NCBI RefSeq assembly: GCF_040712315.1
Contig: NC_134016.1
Coordinates: 19,523,390-19,587,389, forward strand
DNA: 64,000 nucleotides
Source of the DNA: Castanea sativa
Lineage: Eukaryota; Streptophyta; Magnoliopsida; Fagales; Fagaceae
Direction of reading: 5' to 3'
This document shows, one piece after another, positions 21,640 through 33,180 of this stretch. Within the stretch, counting starts at the first letter, position 1; every line of letters starts with the position of its first letter. Both the position numbers and the translations under genes were made by a program. The notes under the pieces were generated by a model that saw only the letters and a program-made list of their open reading frames with translations, ran no database searches and was not told the origin of the DNA.

Positions 21640-22543
21640 TGTTGGGTAATATGCTAGTTTTTCTATTTGTTGTTTTGCAACTCCTGCCTTTCTTCGTGCA
21701 TGTTATAAATCTCATTTTGAGTCATTGTTTACTGTTAATTATCATAATCTTTTTAGCATTTTGCTTTAGATTACCTAAGTTCTGATTGTACTTGTTTCCG
21801 ATTTACTTTAGCTTTAACAATTGTTTGTTGGGGTTGTTGATTTTTTCTTTTACTTTATTAATTTATTTTTCGTTAAACAATGCTTGTGCATATATTTTTT
21901 GTTTATTATAATCTATTTAATTCCAGTGGTGATGCGATTGCATCCTTTTATGTAAGGTTGATTTGATTTTGTTGTTCTCTTTCGTATATTCTTCTAAGTT
22001 GAATTTGATTTGTCAATTTTTATTTTTTATATTCTTGGAAGTGTTGTTCTTGAACTATGTAGCTGGGTATGTGTTTTTTCAGTTTGCTACATGTGGTGGA
22101 TTCAAAGCGTGCGCCACTAAGGGTTTACACTTTCCTCTTGTACATTTGTCTGCTTAGTGTTGGGTAATAGGCTAGTTTTTCTATTTGTTGTTTTGCAACT
22201 CCTGCCATTCTTTGTGCATGTTATAAATCTCATTTTGAGTCACTGTTTACTGTTATTTATCTTAGTCCTTTTAGCATTTTGCTTTAGGTTACCTAAGTTT
22301 TGATTGTGCTTCTACCCTAACCACTTGTTTCCAATCTACTTTAGCTTTAACATTTGTTCGTTAGGGTTTTTGATTTTCTCTTTTACTTTATTAATTTATT
22401 TTTCGTTAAATGTTCCTTGGACTATGTAGTTGATTTTCTCTTTTACTTTATTAATTTATTTTTCGTCAAATTCTGCTTGAACTATGTAGCTGGGTGTGTG
22501 TTTTTTCAATTTGCTACATGTGGTGGATTCAAAGCTTGCACCA
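21640..22543 (+). repeat. Duplicated block, related to 13.23-13.62 kb
   Basis: 21,640-22,140 and 22,160-22,543 repeat each other (TGCAACTCCTGCC..., TTTGCTACATGTGGTGGATT..., CCACTAAGGGT). Part also matches 13,230-13,620. Unit 2 additionally has a 66-bp-scale internal repeat of GTTGATTTTCTCTTTTACTT. No coding assignment. Confidence 0.8.
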
Positions 22544-22551
22544 CTAAGGGT

Positions 22552-22660
22552 CCGTTTGGTACATGTATTTAAACATATGTTTTCAGTTTTTAAACAACAT
22601 TACACGTTTTTTGACACACTTTTTCACCCACACTACTAGAACAACATTACCAAATGTGCC
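22552..22660. mobile_element. 109-bp hAT-type MITE with 8-bp target duplication
   Basis: It starts CCGTTTGGTAC and ends TTACCAAATGTGCC, flanked by CTAAGGGT at 22,544-22,551 and 22,661-22,668. The upstream repeat unit has the uninterrupted site with a single CTAAGGGT at 22,117-22,124. The 8-bp duplication and TTTGG termini suggest a non-autonomous hAT element. Confidence 0.85.
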
Positions 22661-22668
22661 CTAAGGGT

Positions 22669-23619
22669 TTGCACTTTCCTCTTGTAAATTTGTCTACTTG
22701 TCTTGTTTCTATTGACGTTTTCTTTGTAACAGGGCATGGGAAACTTGTTTGACACGGCCGCATGCGTGTCCTAGCCGTTTTTCTGCCCCAAAATAGAAGG
22801 CTGAAACATATTTCCTCTAACACCGACTCCTTCCACTTCTTCCTCTCATGCCAATCTTCTTCTTCTTCATCATCATCATCTTCCTATCACGCCGATCTCT
22901 TCTTCTTCAGCTCTTAGATCTATAATCCTATTACGCTTTTATAGTTTTTCCCCTTTTGCCCTTTCTGTCCATGTGTGCTTTTTATTGCTTTGTCTGCCTC
23001 ACAGTGTCACACATTAAGAGCTCTTTTATCTTCAGCCACCTTCTTGAACAAAAGATGTGTAAATAGATGTATCTTTTCAAGCCAGGTTGTCAACTTTTTA
23101 CAATTCTTTTTTCATTATCTAGGTAGATAGTATCAGTGGCTAGACTTTAATATGCTTCTAAAAGATTTTTTAACAATTATTTAAAAATGTTTTTGTTAGA
23201 AAACAAAATTTTCAGGATTGTCTTCTGTGTGTTTATTTGTAATTTCGAAAGTTTTTAAGGTATACATGTTCAAAAGATATGTTCTTTGGTGATTGCCATC
23301 TTTCAATGTCTCTCTTATAGAATAATATTCTAATTGCATGATTTCCATATGTGATCAGTCTTTTAAAGAAATGGTTGCAATGTGTCTGGTGAAAGATCCA
23401 GGAAAGGCGGAATTTATTGAAACACACCTTTTTCAAGCATCCAAAGTCTCTTGAGATTTCTGTGAAGAAATGATTCGCTGACTTGCCACCCCTTTACTAT
23501 AGTGTTTTACCTTTTGGTGCTTCTCTTACATGCATGCCATGTTCTAGGATTGTGCCCTGTATTGCACCTCTTTTTATTGAAAATGTTTTACCTATAAAAA
23601 TACAAAGCATCATACAATG
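22669..23619 (+). other. No recognisable gene
   Basis: It contains a CTTCTTC/ATCATC-rich low-complexity patch (about 22,830-22,920) and short open frames on both strands without family resemblance. Confidence 0.45.
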
Positions 23620-23690
23620 TATTCCTCTTTTTAGGGGGGATGTTAATTTTCATTTGTTGCCTAATGTGTGTCTCATCGTCTCTTGCTCAG

Positions 23691-24124
23691 CTTCCTCCCA
23701 ATGCAGTTACATCAATTATTGATGGCTTGAAGAGATTGTACATTGAAAAGCCAAAGCCACTAGAAGTTGCATATCTTTCGTTTGCAAAATGGAGATATTC
23801 TGATCTTTCTAGCTTTGTTGTCAAGTTTCAACTCTAGTTTTTAAGAACTCTGTAACAGAGAATTTTTATTTGTATTTTTGCAGATGAACGGTGATTTTGT
23901 TGTAAACCCATGGTCTTTTGGGTCAATATTCAACTGGAAAGACAAATTTTATAAACATTTGCTAAAATGCAGCTATACAGGTTAGTTAAGTTTTATTTTT
24001 GTTTGTCCCTTCTGATTTGTTAGTATGACTGGATCTCAAAGATGAATGTCCCTTATAATCTGTTTGAGCAAGTGCTCACTTTGGACCAGAGCCTACAATA
24101 GACATATTTGTTGTTGTTGTTATG
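23691..24124 (+). pseudogene. EHD1: EHD1-like (EH-domain GTPase) exons, copy A
   Basis: Exon a (23,691-23,774, after CTCAG) encodes QLPPNAVTSIIDGLKRLYIE then KPKPLEVAY, matching the region before the G-domain of plant EHD proteins. Exon b (23,884-23,980) should carry the P-loop (GQYSTGKT). Those codons are visible, but a ~5-base loss after CCCATGGTC and a small change after AAAGACAAA put them out of frame. Exon c (24,073-24,124) encodes AHFGPEPTIDIFVVV and ends at a GT donor, with one extra GTT. Splice borders survive. The rest of the GTPase and the EH domain are absent. Confidence 0.85.
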
Positions 24125-24185
24125 GTATCACTAGTCACCCTTATTTTCCTATGTTATTTATGAAGTATAATTAAGTTTAAATGCA

Positions 24186-24640
24186 CTATAGAAACAACAA
24201 CAGTGTCGCATCAACACTTGGTACTAGACACCAGCAGCTTATTATAAGAGGTAGTTTATTAGTAAAGTTTTGTATCATCTTTGTAATTGAAGGTTAGGGT
24301 CACGTTCTTATTAATTGATTGTGTCATGTGCTTAATTGTTGATTAGTTAGGAGCCATGTGCTTAACAGTTAGTTAGATCATTTGATCTGTGTAGCCAGCT
24401 GGCAGTTAGTGTTAGTCAGTTAGTTGTGTTCATGAATTGTATAAAGGTGTGGAGATGGATTATAAGAGGCATGCAATGAGAATTCAAACTGTTCATATTC
24501 CTATTCTTATCTAGTCCCTTTCAATTCTTCTAAGAGGCACGGCTGCCCTCTTAGTCAGTCACTCACCATTTTTCCTTTGCTTAATTAGTTCTTATCAATC
24601 CTTTATTTACATATTTTTCTTGTTGTACAATTCTGGTTTG
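24186..24640 (+). repeat. LTR-like dispersed repeat, copy 1
   Basis: From about CAACAGTGTCGCATCAACAC through TTAGTTAGATCATTTGAT, a TATA-like TTGTATAAAGG, to the ACGGCTGCCCTCTTAG area. The layout (short G/T-rich upstream part, TATA box, C-rich downstream part) resembles a solo LTR of a Copia element. I could not fix its ends. Other copies are at 27,393-27,620 (5' part only) and 44,755-45,220. Confidence 0.6.
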
Positions 24641-24928
24641 TCCTGCATCAAATCTCTAGCCAACCCTAGGTGCTGAGTCCAAGTTCATCCATCTCTATTT
24701 TTCCTGTTACAATTTTTTTTTTTGTCCTGCATCATTGTGCTAAAATGTTCTCCATTATCCTAGGAAGTTTCTTTTGTGCTTTTTGTGGAGGTAACTCAAT
24801 TTGAGTTGACATGGGATTTTCGCTTTATCATGAGGTGGGCTTTCAGGTGTGTGTAAGAGATATTGTCCATAATCTCCTTCTCTTTTTCTTTCGAAATCAT
24901 TAGATATTGATTTTGTTGCTTCATATAG

Positions 24929-25042
24929 GTACTTGAAACAGTGTCAATTGTGTTGGTGGCTGTAGTTGAGGACATGGAATGCTCCAATATAGCTGATGTT
25001 ATTGTTGAACTGAATTTTCTGAGTGCTTCAAATGCCCTTTAA
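24929..25042 (+). pseudogene. Unidentified terminal exon with conserved open frame, copy A
   Basis: After a TATAG acceptor the frame reads VLETVSIVLVAVVEDMECSN and continues through ADVIVELN to a TAA. The duplicate at 45,468-45,581 keeps the same length, frame and stop with several amino-acid differences. I do not recognise the protein. It could be a real C-terminal exon of a gene whose other exons are absent. Confidence 0.45.
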
Positions 25043-26339
25043 AGAAGGCAAGGTAGTTTCTTTCATTCCTTTGGTTTCTTTCTAGCAACTCCAATATGTA
25101 AATGTCCTTAACACCATCAGCACTATCAAGTTTTCAACTCAGTGGTTCACCGAGTGATATTGCTACAGTTATCATTTCTTACTGACTTGATTTTAAAACT
25201 AATATACTTGATTTTTATCATTGCTTGAAGTTATGAGTCAAAACTAATGTTAGTTTATGTTTTGGTATCTGAAAGACGTTTCTATATGGCTTTACATGAA
25301 ATTTGGTAGATTGTGACCTGTTATGGCTTTATCATTGTTTTTGTTTCTTGTTGAAATTTTATGGCTTTGTTATACTTTTGAGGGAGAATTTACAAAGTAA
25401 ATAATTCTGTCATATGTCTTTTGGGTTTTTAGTTGGACAATAATGAGCTTATCTACTGATGTTGCAAAATTGTTTCTATAAGAACTTTTGTCAACCAAGT
25501 ATTGAAATTCTTTTCCTTTTTGTTTTTTGGGTGAGATTGAGAAAATAGTGCAGGTTCACTGCTCGGTGTCTTGGAAAAGTAAAAAGTAATACCCAGTCCT
25601 TTAACCTTGATGACAATCCTATGTTGTGACTTCTTGAGGTAATGTTGCACGTGTTCCAACACTTGGCCTAATGAGTTTGACTGATTCTTGCTAGGTATTG
25701 AAATTTGAAGTTGTTATGGTTGATTTGTGTGTAGGTGAAAGTCTTATTCGTAGTGTATTCTTTTTTGGATAAATTTATTCATTGCTTTTTTGACATTTTT
25801 ATTCAGTTTTATTTTATCTTAGGCATCATTTTTCTGTGGATTAATTGGTTTTTATGATGTCAACTAAAAAAAAAAAAAATCAACTAACCTTGCATGAATG
25901 AAGGTGCATAATCTGGATACAATTGATATTCATAAAAATTTTACTAATTTAGACCGCCCTGAATACATTATGTTTGGAAATATATGGTGAATTTTTGGCT
26001 ACATAGAAACCCTTCTTTGCCTTTTTAGTTTGGAAATATATGGAGTGAAAAGGGATAAGGATGGTAGGGGTAGACGCTAGTCTTTTTTTCAGAAAACCGT
26101 TTATGTTTTTTAAAGGTGTAGATGATTTTGATTTATATAAAAAAAAAAGTGTAAATGTTTTCTGCCTATATACTGTAATTTTCCGTTGACTAAAATTTTC
26201 TGACACACCAAATACCTGAAAACACATTATCAGTTTATGCCAAAAACAAATGAAACCTTAGAGTTTTGTTGTTTTTTGGATTGGTAAGTAGTTATACATG
26301 CACTCAACGGTTCTTGAATCATGACCTCACACTCCTTTC

Positions 26340-26812
26340 CATTATTTTTGGACATAATTACCATGATTTTGGTTTCAATTATAGCATTTGGTTGTTTTTT
26401 TTCCTTGCCTCTATATACTTTTGCTAAATCAATGTAACATATTGGAGTGGAAGGATTTAATTCCTTTCTGTGTATTCTACATCGCTTACAATTCTTTTCT
26501 ATACTGTGAAGATTATAACTTGTGTGCAAATGTCATGCTTGTAGGAACCAATTACTGTTATGCAACTTGTAAGGGAAACTGCAGTTGTTATGTAGGAGTT
26601 CGCTCAGTCTAGGTAGTCAAAATATCTTTAATATGATATCAAATGTGTTACAATCATAATTCGATTTTGGTTGGCATCATTTCTAGAATTGTATTGAAAT
26701 AGAGAGATGAGTATTAGGTGTATGGAAAAATTATTTGACCCCTATTAGGTCACTTGTACTCTTCATGGTCAACGATTGATGGCAACAGGCAGGCCAAGTG
26801 TTGGCTGGTATG
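26340..26812 (+). repeat. Direct duplicate of 18.05-18.54 kb
   Basis: Starts where the large 23.6 kb duplication ends and carries the same PAB1-like exon as 18 kb. It ends near GGCAGGCCAAGTGTTGGCTGG. Confidence 0.88.
26545..26612 (+). pseudogene. PAB1: PAB1-like exon, second copy
   Basis: Same exon as 18,277-18,343: EPITVMQLVRETAVVM, then TAG, then EF. The nonsense codon is shared with the 18 kb copy. The exon ends TCTAG|GTAGTC. No other alpha-2 exon lies close by. Confidence 0.8.
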
Positions 26813-27392
26813 ATGGTTGGCAACAGGCAAGTGATGATGGCCTGCTAGGAATTAGGTGGACCTTGTGACAGCTGGTGGCCAGTGGTTGGTGGCACTGATG
26901 GTTGGCAACTGGTGGCCGATGGGCGTCTAAGTATGGTATGGAGTACATTTTTGGACTTAATGTTACTTTCTTCAATATGGATACTTAATGGTGCCATTGG
27001 TAATATCTCTATATGAATGATACCTGTTTTTAATTTTATTGTTATTTAATGAGTTCCATGTATTGTGTCACTTTATGATGAATTAGAATATAATAGTCTA
27101 TGTAAGCCAAGTATGTACCCCAAGAAGGGGAGATTATCTTGATGAATAAAGTTTCTTGTGAAATTGAGTCCATGGTTTGGTGCTGACTCCAGTCAACCTT
27201 AAGTTTTGACTCCTAGTGGTTTTTTTCCTCGCTTGGTGCTATCCAAGCAAGCCTTGGTATTGACTGTTCTCCATGTTAGGAAACTATGGGAAGTAGCTAA
27301 ACTTAATGCATATGATCCAGTTAGTGCATCATGTATGCAGCACCAGTAAGCATGAGTAAGTAAATTTTTGTATGTGTAAGCACCAGTAACAG
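26813..27392 (+). other. GTTGGCAACTGG-type short repeats, otherwise unremarkable
   Basis: About 26,813-26,930 repeats GTTGGCAACAGG/GTTGGTGGC motifs. The remainder is unique AT-rich DNA with no gene recognised. Confidence 0.5.
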
Positions 27393-27620
27393 CAACAGTG
27401 CAGCATCAACACTTGGTACTAGACACCAGCAGCCTATATTATAAGAGGCAGTTTATTAGTAAAGTTTTGTATCATCTTTGTAATTGAAGGTTAGAATCAC
27501 GTGCTAATTGATTGATTGTGTCATTTGCTTAATTGTTGATTAGTTAGAAGCCATGTGCTTAACAGTTAGTTAGACCATTAGATCTGTGTAGCCAGCTGGA
27601 GGTTAGTTTTAGTCAGTTAG
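27393..27620 (+). repeat. LTR-like dispersed repeat, copy 2 (5' part)
   Basis: Matches 24,190-24,420 from GCATCAACACTTGGTACTAG to AGCCAGCTGG, then stops at GTCAGTTAGGGTTAGGG, where a TTTAGGG-like stretch begins. Confidence 0.75.
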
Positions 27621-27624
27621 GGTT

Positions 27625-29560
27625 AGGGTTTTATGGTTTAGGTTTTAGGGTATAGGGTTTAGTATTTAGGGTTTTAGATCCATACACCAATGCATTCATT
27701 TGTCATCACTTTGGATAGATTATATTTTATGTTTGCATGAACATGCATTCATATATCATACGTTCTCACTTTCCCATATGTTTATGTATTCTACTTGTCA
27801 TCCTTTGGGTTGATTGTACATGTTCACATGCTTCTAAAATTTGTCAAATAAATTACTTGTCAAAAAAAAGATTTTCAAATGTCAAATTCTGAAGTTATCA
27901 CTTTGTATGCATATAACCATTATATCCCATTGTTGTCTCTGTGTCTTTTTGTATTAGAAAAAAAGCGTAAAATGGAAAAATTGCTAATCAAACTTGTTAT
28001 TCTATTCTTTGGAATGAGATTAGTTGTAATTGATCAAGAATGCATTTTACTTTCCAAGCCATTGCCATGCAATCACATGCTTAGCTATAATCCTTAATGT
28101 TATTTTCTAGCATAAATTGGTCACATACCGATGCATTTCACACGTCATCTCATAGGGTAGATTATATGTGGTCACATGCTCACATATCCATGGCTTCATT
28201 TGTCATCACATAGAATAGATTATATTCTACACTCACATATTCATGCATCTCACATGCTCATTCATTCATATATCATATAACTATACTCTTTAATGTTATT
28301 TTCTAGGATAAATTGCTCAAATGCCCTTTCATTGTGCATGTCATCTCATAGGGTAGACTATATGTGCTTACATGCTCATATATCCATGCATTCATATGCC
28401 ATCACTTAGGAAATATTATACTCCATACTCACATGTTCATGCATCTCACATGCCCATGCATTCATATATCATATGTCCTTACTTAGCCTCAGCCCATGAC
28501 ATGTTGAACATGAACACGACCAGTTCATTAAATGGGTCAGCCGTGTTTAGCCTCAACTCATGACCTGTTTACAAACGGGTTAGTTGTGTCAAGTTGCGGG
28601 CCGTGTTAGATTTTGCCACCCCTATTTAGGGTTTTAGGGTATAGGGTCTTGGGTGTAGAGGTTAGGGTTGAGATTTTTAGATCCATTCATTCATTTTTCC
28701 CCACTTAGGATAGATTATATTCTACGCTCACATGTTCATGCACCTTACATGCCCTTGCATTCATATATCATATGTTCTCACTTGCCCATATGTTTATGCG
28801 TCTTACTTGTGATCCCTTAGGTTGATTGTACATGTTCACATGTTTCTAAAATTTTTCAAATTCTTAGTTATCTATTTGTAAGTATATATAACCTTCATGC
28901 CCCATTGTTGTCTCTTTGCGTCTTTTTGTATGACAAAAATGCGTAGAAAGGAAAAACGCTAATCGAACTTGTTATTTTATGCTTTGGAACGAGGTTAGTT
29001 GTATTTAAATCAAGAATGCAATTTACATTCCTAGCCATTGCCATGCAATCACATGCTTAGCTATACTTAATGTTATTTTCTAACAAAAATTACTCACATG
29101 CCTATGCATTTCACATGTCATCTCATAGGGCTGACTTTATGTGGTCACATGCTTACATATCCATGTATTCATTTGTCATCACTTAGGATAGATTATATTT
29201 TATGCTCACATGTTCATGCACCTCAAATGCCCTTGCATTCATATATCATATGTTCTCACTTGGCCTTATGTTTCTGCATTCTACATGTCAGCCCTTAGGT
29301 TGATTGTACATGTTCACATAAATGCATTTCACATGTCATCTCATAGGGAAGACTTTATGCGTTCACATGCTCGCAAATCTATGCATTCATTTGTCATCGC
29401 TTAGGCTAGATTATTTTCTATGCTCACATGTTCATGCACCTCAAATACCCTTGCATTCGTATATCATATGTTCTCACTTGCCCTTATGTTTATGCATTCT
29501 GCATGTCAGCCGTTTGGTTGATTGTACATAGTCTCTTGGTGCCACTCTTGAGCTCCAAAC
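27625..29560 (+). repeat. CACATG-rich satellite-like array
   Basis: It begins with degenerate GGTTTAGGGT telomere-like text (27,620-27,680; again 28,622-28,670). Recurrent phrases such as CATTCATATATCATATG, TCACATGCTCACAT, GTCATCTCATAGGG and GGTTGATTGTACATGTTCAC follow. A higher-order period of roughly 975 bp is visible: CCATGCAATCACATGCTTAG occurs at about 28,066 and 29,041. Shorter sub-repeats of about 240 bp lie inside. It is non-coding. Confidence 0.75.
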
Positions 29561-29870
29561 CTTGATATTTTGACCTGTGCGAATGATTCCCATATCTGGC
29601 ATGCATATATTTTCATATCCTTGTCCATTGCAAATTTCTATTAGTTTTTTCTTTTCCTTGGTTTTATTGTACAGTGGATTATGTAACATGATTGGTGCAG
29701 CAACCCAAAAGAGTTGGATACGATTTAACGGAGGAGATATATGATCTAATTACCTTATGCCTTTCTCTGTTTTAATTATTTTGGAGGATATTCCTGCCAT
29801 AATTAATACTCAATCTAAGAATGCTAATTGATGTGGTTGTTCCAATTTTCTATGCATTTTATCTTCTCAA

Positions 29871-30237
29871 TGCCTATCATGGAGGCAATACAAATGCTTT
29901 TACATCTTCAGAGCACGCAAACTATTATTTTGATGTTAATACTGATGGTTTTGAAGAGGCTTTGGATAGGCAGATTTTGTTCTTCATTTTCTGCTGCCTG
30001 TTATTCTCATGACTGCTCTCAGAAATGTAACCCTAGAATGCTTTTTTTTTTTTTTGGGTGTTGTTCAGATTTTCTCAGCTGATGCTATCAATGGAAATGA
30101 AAGCTGTTGATTCTGGTTTTTTGTTCTTTTCTGACCTAACACTGTTACTTGCCTCTTTTTTTTATTTATTGTTTATCATCTCTCTCTCATGCAGATAATC
30201 AGAAAAAAACTTGTCTGATGCTTGCAGAATGAACCAG
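29871..30237 (+). pseudogene. Insulin-degrading-enzyme-like peptidase (peroxisomal M16) exons
   Basis: 29,877-29,970 encodes HGGNTNAFTSSEHANYYFDV and then NTDGFEEALDR, matching the segment just after the HxxEH zinc site of plant IDE-like M16 metallopeptidases. After DR the frame is lost. A second exon (30,069-30,115, CAG acceptor, GT donor) carries the SADA...KAVDS codons with frame damage. A third (30,195-30,237) carries the ENQK...MNQ codons, frameshifted by extra A residues. The exon carrying HxxEH itself is not seen. Three consecutive exons in correct order with splice borders suggest a captured genomic piece, now dead. Confidence 0.82.
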
Positions 30238-31253
30238 GTAGTAGTTATTGCCTTTTCTAAGCATTTTTATAACTGCAAGGTGCTCTATATATCAATCTTA
30301 AAATACTATATGGGTGAAATTCAAGGTAGTTGATAGTTTTTAGGAAAAGCAGATATTGGAAATGAATGTAGAAACTACTCTCATATCTATGGTGCTACTA
30401 TGTTAATATAATTCATTGGTTAGATATACACCATATGGCCTGTATGGTTAGATTATTTCATATATCAGCTTCCTATGTTCAAAGCTCTGATACTTGGAAG
30501 CCATTTTTGGAATTTGGCCTCATAATGTTTTCCAATTTCATCATGAGTTTTTTCCCCTTTGGGTTAGCCTTCTATACAGCTCCAGACATGAATTTCTTAA
30601 CCCAGTGGGCCGCACTTTGTTAGTTGGACCAACCCAACTCACTAGTCATTCCCTGGTTCATCAATGGTGATGGGAAGCGTTTTACAAGGGTGTCTCTATT
30701 GAACTTTGAATTGCTAACAGAAAAGAAAACAAAAAATTATGTACCGGATAGGGAATCTAAAAAATAGCTGAATGGATTCCATAAAAGACCAATCAAACAT
30801 GGTCCCTGCAAATAAAACTAGGAGTTGAGCCCAGTAAGCTCTATATCAGCTACAGATGCCTCCCTATAAGTAGCAATCTCAAATAAAAGCAGGAAGGTTA
30901 TTATAAGAACAGTGTTTAAATGGTTTCATGTTTTGGACTCTAGTGAACTCTCACAATAAGCATGCTTTCATTGTTTTCAGTATTGAGCAATAGTGGGGTC
31001 TCAATAAGCATGCTTTCATTGTTTTCAGTATTGAGCAATAGTGGGGTCTCAATAATAATTTCTGATCAATTTTATTTAATCAAGTAACCTTATGTGGAAA
31101 GAGTCATGAAGGGCTGAGGAGTCTGGTTTTTTGAATAATTTTCCGATGTCTTTGTTATGTTCTGTGGTCTCCAATAGATATGATTTCCCCTACCTCTTAT
31201 TTAATCTTTTGATTAGCATGTCCATTGGGATATAAAAAATGCTGACAGTATAC

Positions 31254-31328
<75 letters not shown>

Positions 31329-31600
31329 AGCTTTTGTTAATTATTATTCTAATTTAGAAAGCTGTCATGTTTATTACTCGGAATTAAGATCTTTTGATTA
31401 GTCCAAACTGATTGGGGTTGGCTCTATCCTATCGTGTAATTTTTATTTATCGCATTCTTCTCTAGACTCTCTTCATCATGTGTTGCAGGACTAAGACATG
31501 CTCATTTATTGTTCTGCATGAAAACAAATTAATGAAATAAATAATAATGTTAAAGCTTTTTTCTTGATTCCTGCATTTTTCCCACGGTAAGATTTAATAG
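30238..31600 (+). other. No recognisable gene; short tandem duplication and microsatellite
   Basis: A 52-bp-scale direct duplication, CTCAATAAGCATGCTTTC..., occurs at about 30,955-31,050. A compound microsatellite (CT)n(TA)n(TG)n(TA)n spans 31,254-31,328. A 62-codon open frame at 30,435 shows no family resemblance. Confidence 0.6.
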
Positions 31601-31621
31601 TGGTTGCAGGAAGACGCTTTC

Positions 31622-32785
31622 TGTTGGGATTATTGCATGTTGAATTATCATGAACTTATTCTGTTGCAGTTGATATATGCTCCTTCACTCTTGATGAGTT
31701 TGCTTAATCATTTCATGACAAGGTTAAATCTCATTTTTGATCCACCTTTACGTATTGAATTTTGTGTCTTACCTCATTATTTGAATAAGATGTAAATTAC
31801 CTTTTGTTCGTTTCTTCTTTTCTCTATGCATTCCTTTCATGATTCCTTGTTACTTGGAAAAACTCATGTGGCCCTTCTCAAGCTTTTTATATCTGATGTT
31901 GAAGCAGAGCTTTGTAATGGATATTTTCCCCATATATGAGCATATCTTGCAATTTTCTTGCATTACTTCATTTTTCGTTGGGATTATTGCATGTTGAATT
32001 ATCATGCCCAAGACTTGCGACTGGCTTTTCTTGAGCTGGTTTTCCTTTTCCTTTATACTTATTATGTTGCAGTTGATATATGCTCTTCACTCTTGATGAG
32101 TTTGCTTAATCATTTCCTGACAAGGTTAAATCTCATTTCTGATCCACTTTTACATATTGAATTTTTGTGTGTCTTACTTCATTATTTGAATAACATTTAA
32201 ATTACCTTTTGTTGGTTTCTTCTTTTCTCTAGGCATTCCTTTCACGATTCCTTGGTACTTGGAAAACTAATATGGCCCTTCTCAAGCATCTTATATCTGA
32301 TTTTCAGGTAGAGCTTATTAATGGATATTTTCCCCCACATTTGAGCATATCCTGCAATTTTCTTGCATTTCTTCATTTTCTATTGGGATAAGCATGTTGA
32401 ATTATCATGCTAAGACTTTACAACTGACTTTTCTTGAGCTGGTTTTCATTTCCTTTATACTTATGATGTTGCAGTTGATATATGCTCCCTCACTCTTGAT
32501 GAGTTTTGCTTAATCATTTCCTGACAAGGTTAAATCTCATTTCTGATCCACCTTTACATATTGAATTTTTCTGTCTCTTATTTCATTGTTTGAAAAACAT
32601 TTAAATTACCTTTTGTTGGTTTCTTCTTTTCTCTATACATTCCTTTCATTATTCCTTGTTACTTGGAAAATCGCATGTGGCCCTTCTCAAGCTTCTTATA
32701 TCTGATGTTGAAGCAGAGCTTAGTAATGGATATTTTCCCCCACGTTTGAGCATATCCTGCAATTTCTTGCATTACTTCACTTGGT
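31622..32785 (+). repeat. Three tandem units (~360-410 bp) of a DDT-domain gene piece
   Basis: Units start at about 31,622, 31,977 and 32,386 with TTGGGATTATTGCATGTTG or similar. Each contains ATATGCTC...TTGATGAGTTTGCTTAATC, a GACAAGGTTAAATCTC donor area, TTGTTGGTTTCTTC, then a second exon-like part and ATTTTCTTGCATT. Confidence 0.88.
31670..32785 (+). pseudogene. RLT-type homeobox-DDT protein: triplicated DDT-region exons
   Basis: Each unit has exon A (31,670-31,722; 32,073-32,124; 32,475-32,528) behind GTTGCAG. Its codons read TLDEF followed by a stop and then S-F-x-D-K, resembling the FTLDEFVQAFHD start of the DDT region. Exon B (about 31,830-31,950; 32,233-32,309; 32,635-32,760) reads in one frame LGKTHVALLKL and then SDVEAEL, matching LGKIHVALL...DIEVEL of RLT3-like proteins. 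SCNFLA follows as expected. The shared TAA in exon A shows the lesion came before triplication. The following RLT exon is at 34,677. RLT proteins are ISWI-partner chromatin factors. Confidence 0.75.
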
Positions 32786-33180
32786 GAGTATAAAACAATG
32801 CATGTTGGTGGTCAGCTATTAACTTGATCAACAATAACTTTGTTTATGTTTGTAACTGTCTTGTACACTTGTATCATCTTGGGACAAGAAACAAATAATT
32901 ATAGTGAAATGGACATGACTGTATGCAATGGATGTAAATGATTTGGGCCTACCTTTCCACTGTTAGGATGTGAAAATGATTGAGTGTCTATTACCTCTCA
33001 ATGATTAGATTTTATAAAGGTCTTGCATAATAAGCCGTAGCTGTTGTAAGGAGTTTTTAAATTGTAAGAACTCTGTAGTATTTTTTTTCACACATTCTTA
33101 CTTGATGATGCTTGTCTTGTTTGGTTCAAAGATGAACTTGCGGTTGAGTTTGTTTTCAAAATCATTATTGTAGATAAGGG
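32786..33180 (+). other. Intron-like, nothing recognised
   Basis: AT-rich sequence between the DDT units and the inserted TIR element. Confidence 0.4.

Larger units (their letters stand above)
23620..26345 (+). repeat. Largest segmental duplication in the window (pairs with 44,180-46,945)
   Basis: About 2.7 kb of nearly collinear sequence starting at CTTTTTAGGGGGGATGT and ending at TGACCTCACACTCCTTTCC. It includes the EHD1-like exons, an LTR-like repeat and an unidentified exon with a conserved open frame. Confidence 0.92.

Noticed and set aside
23233..23436. Minus-strand open frame near 23.3 kb
   Set aside because: Short, with no family resemblance, next to plus-strand gene fragments; probably chance.
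25949..26227. 92-codon minus-strand open frame (with a partner at 46,599-46,826)
   Set aside because: It is in the large duplication but frame and length are not kept between copies, and there is no family resemblance.
28372..29531. His/Met-rich open frames in the 28-29.5 kb region
   Set aside because: They are products of the satellite-like repeats; similar peptides recur with each unit.
27625..29560. CRISPR-like array
   Set aside because: Repeats are degenerate, of unequal spacing and eukaryotic satellite in style, in a plant nuclear context.
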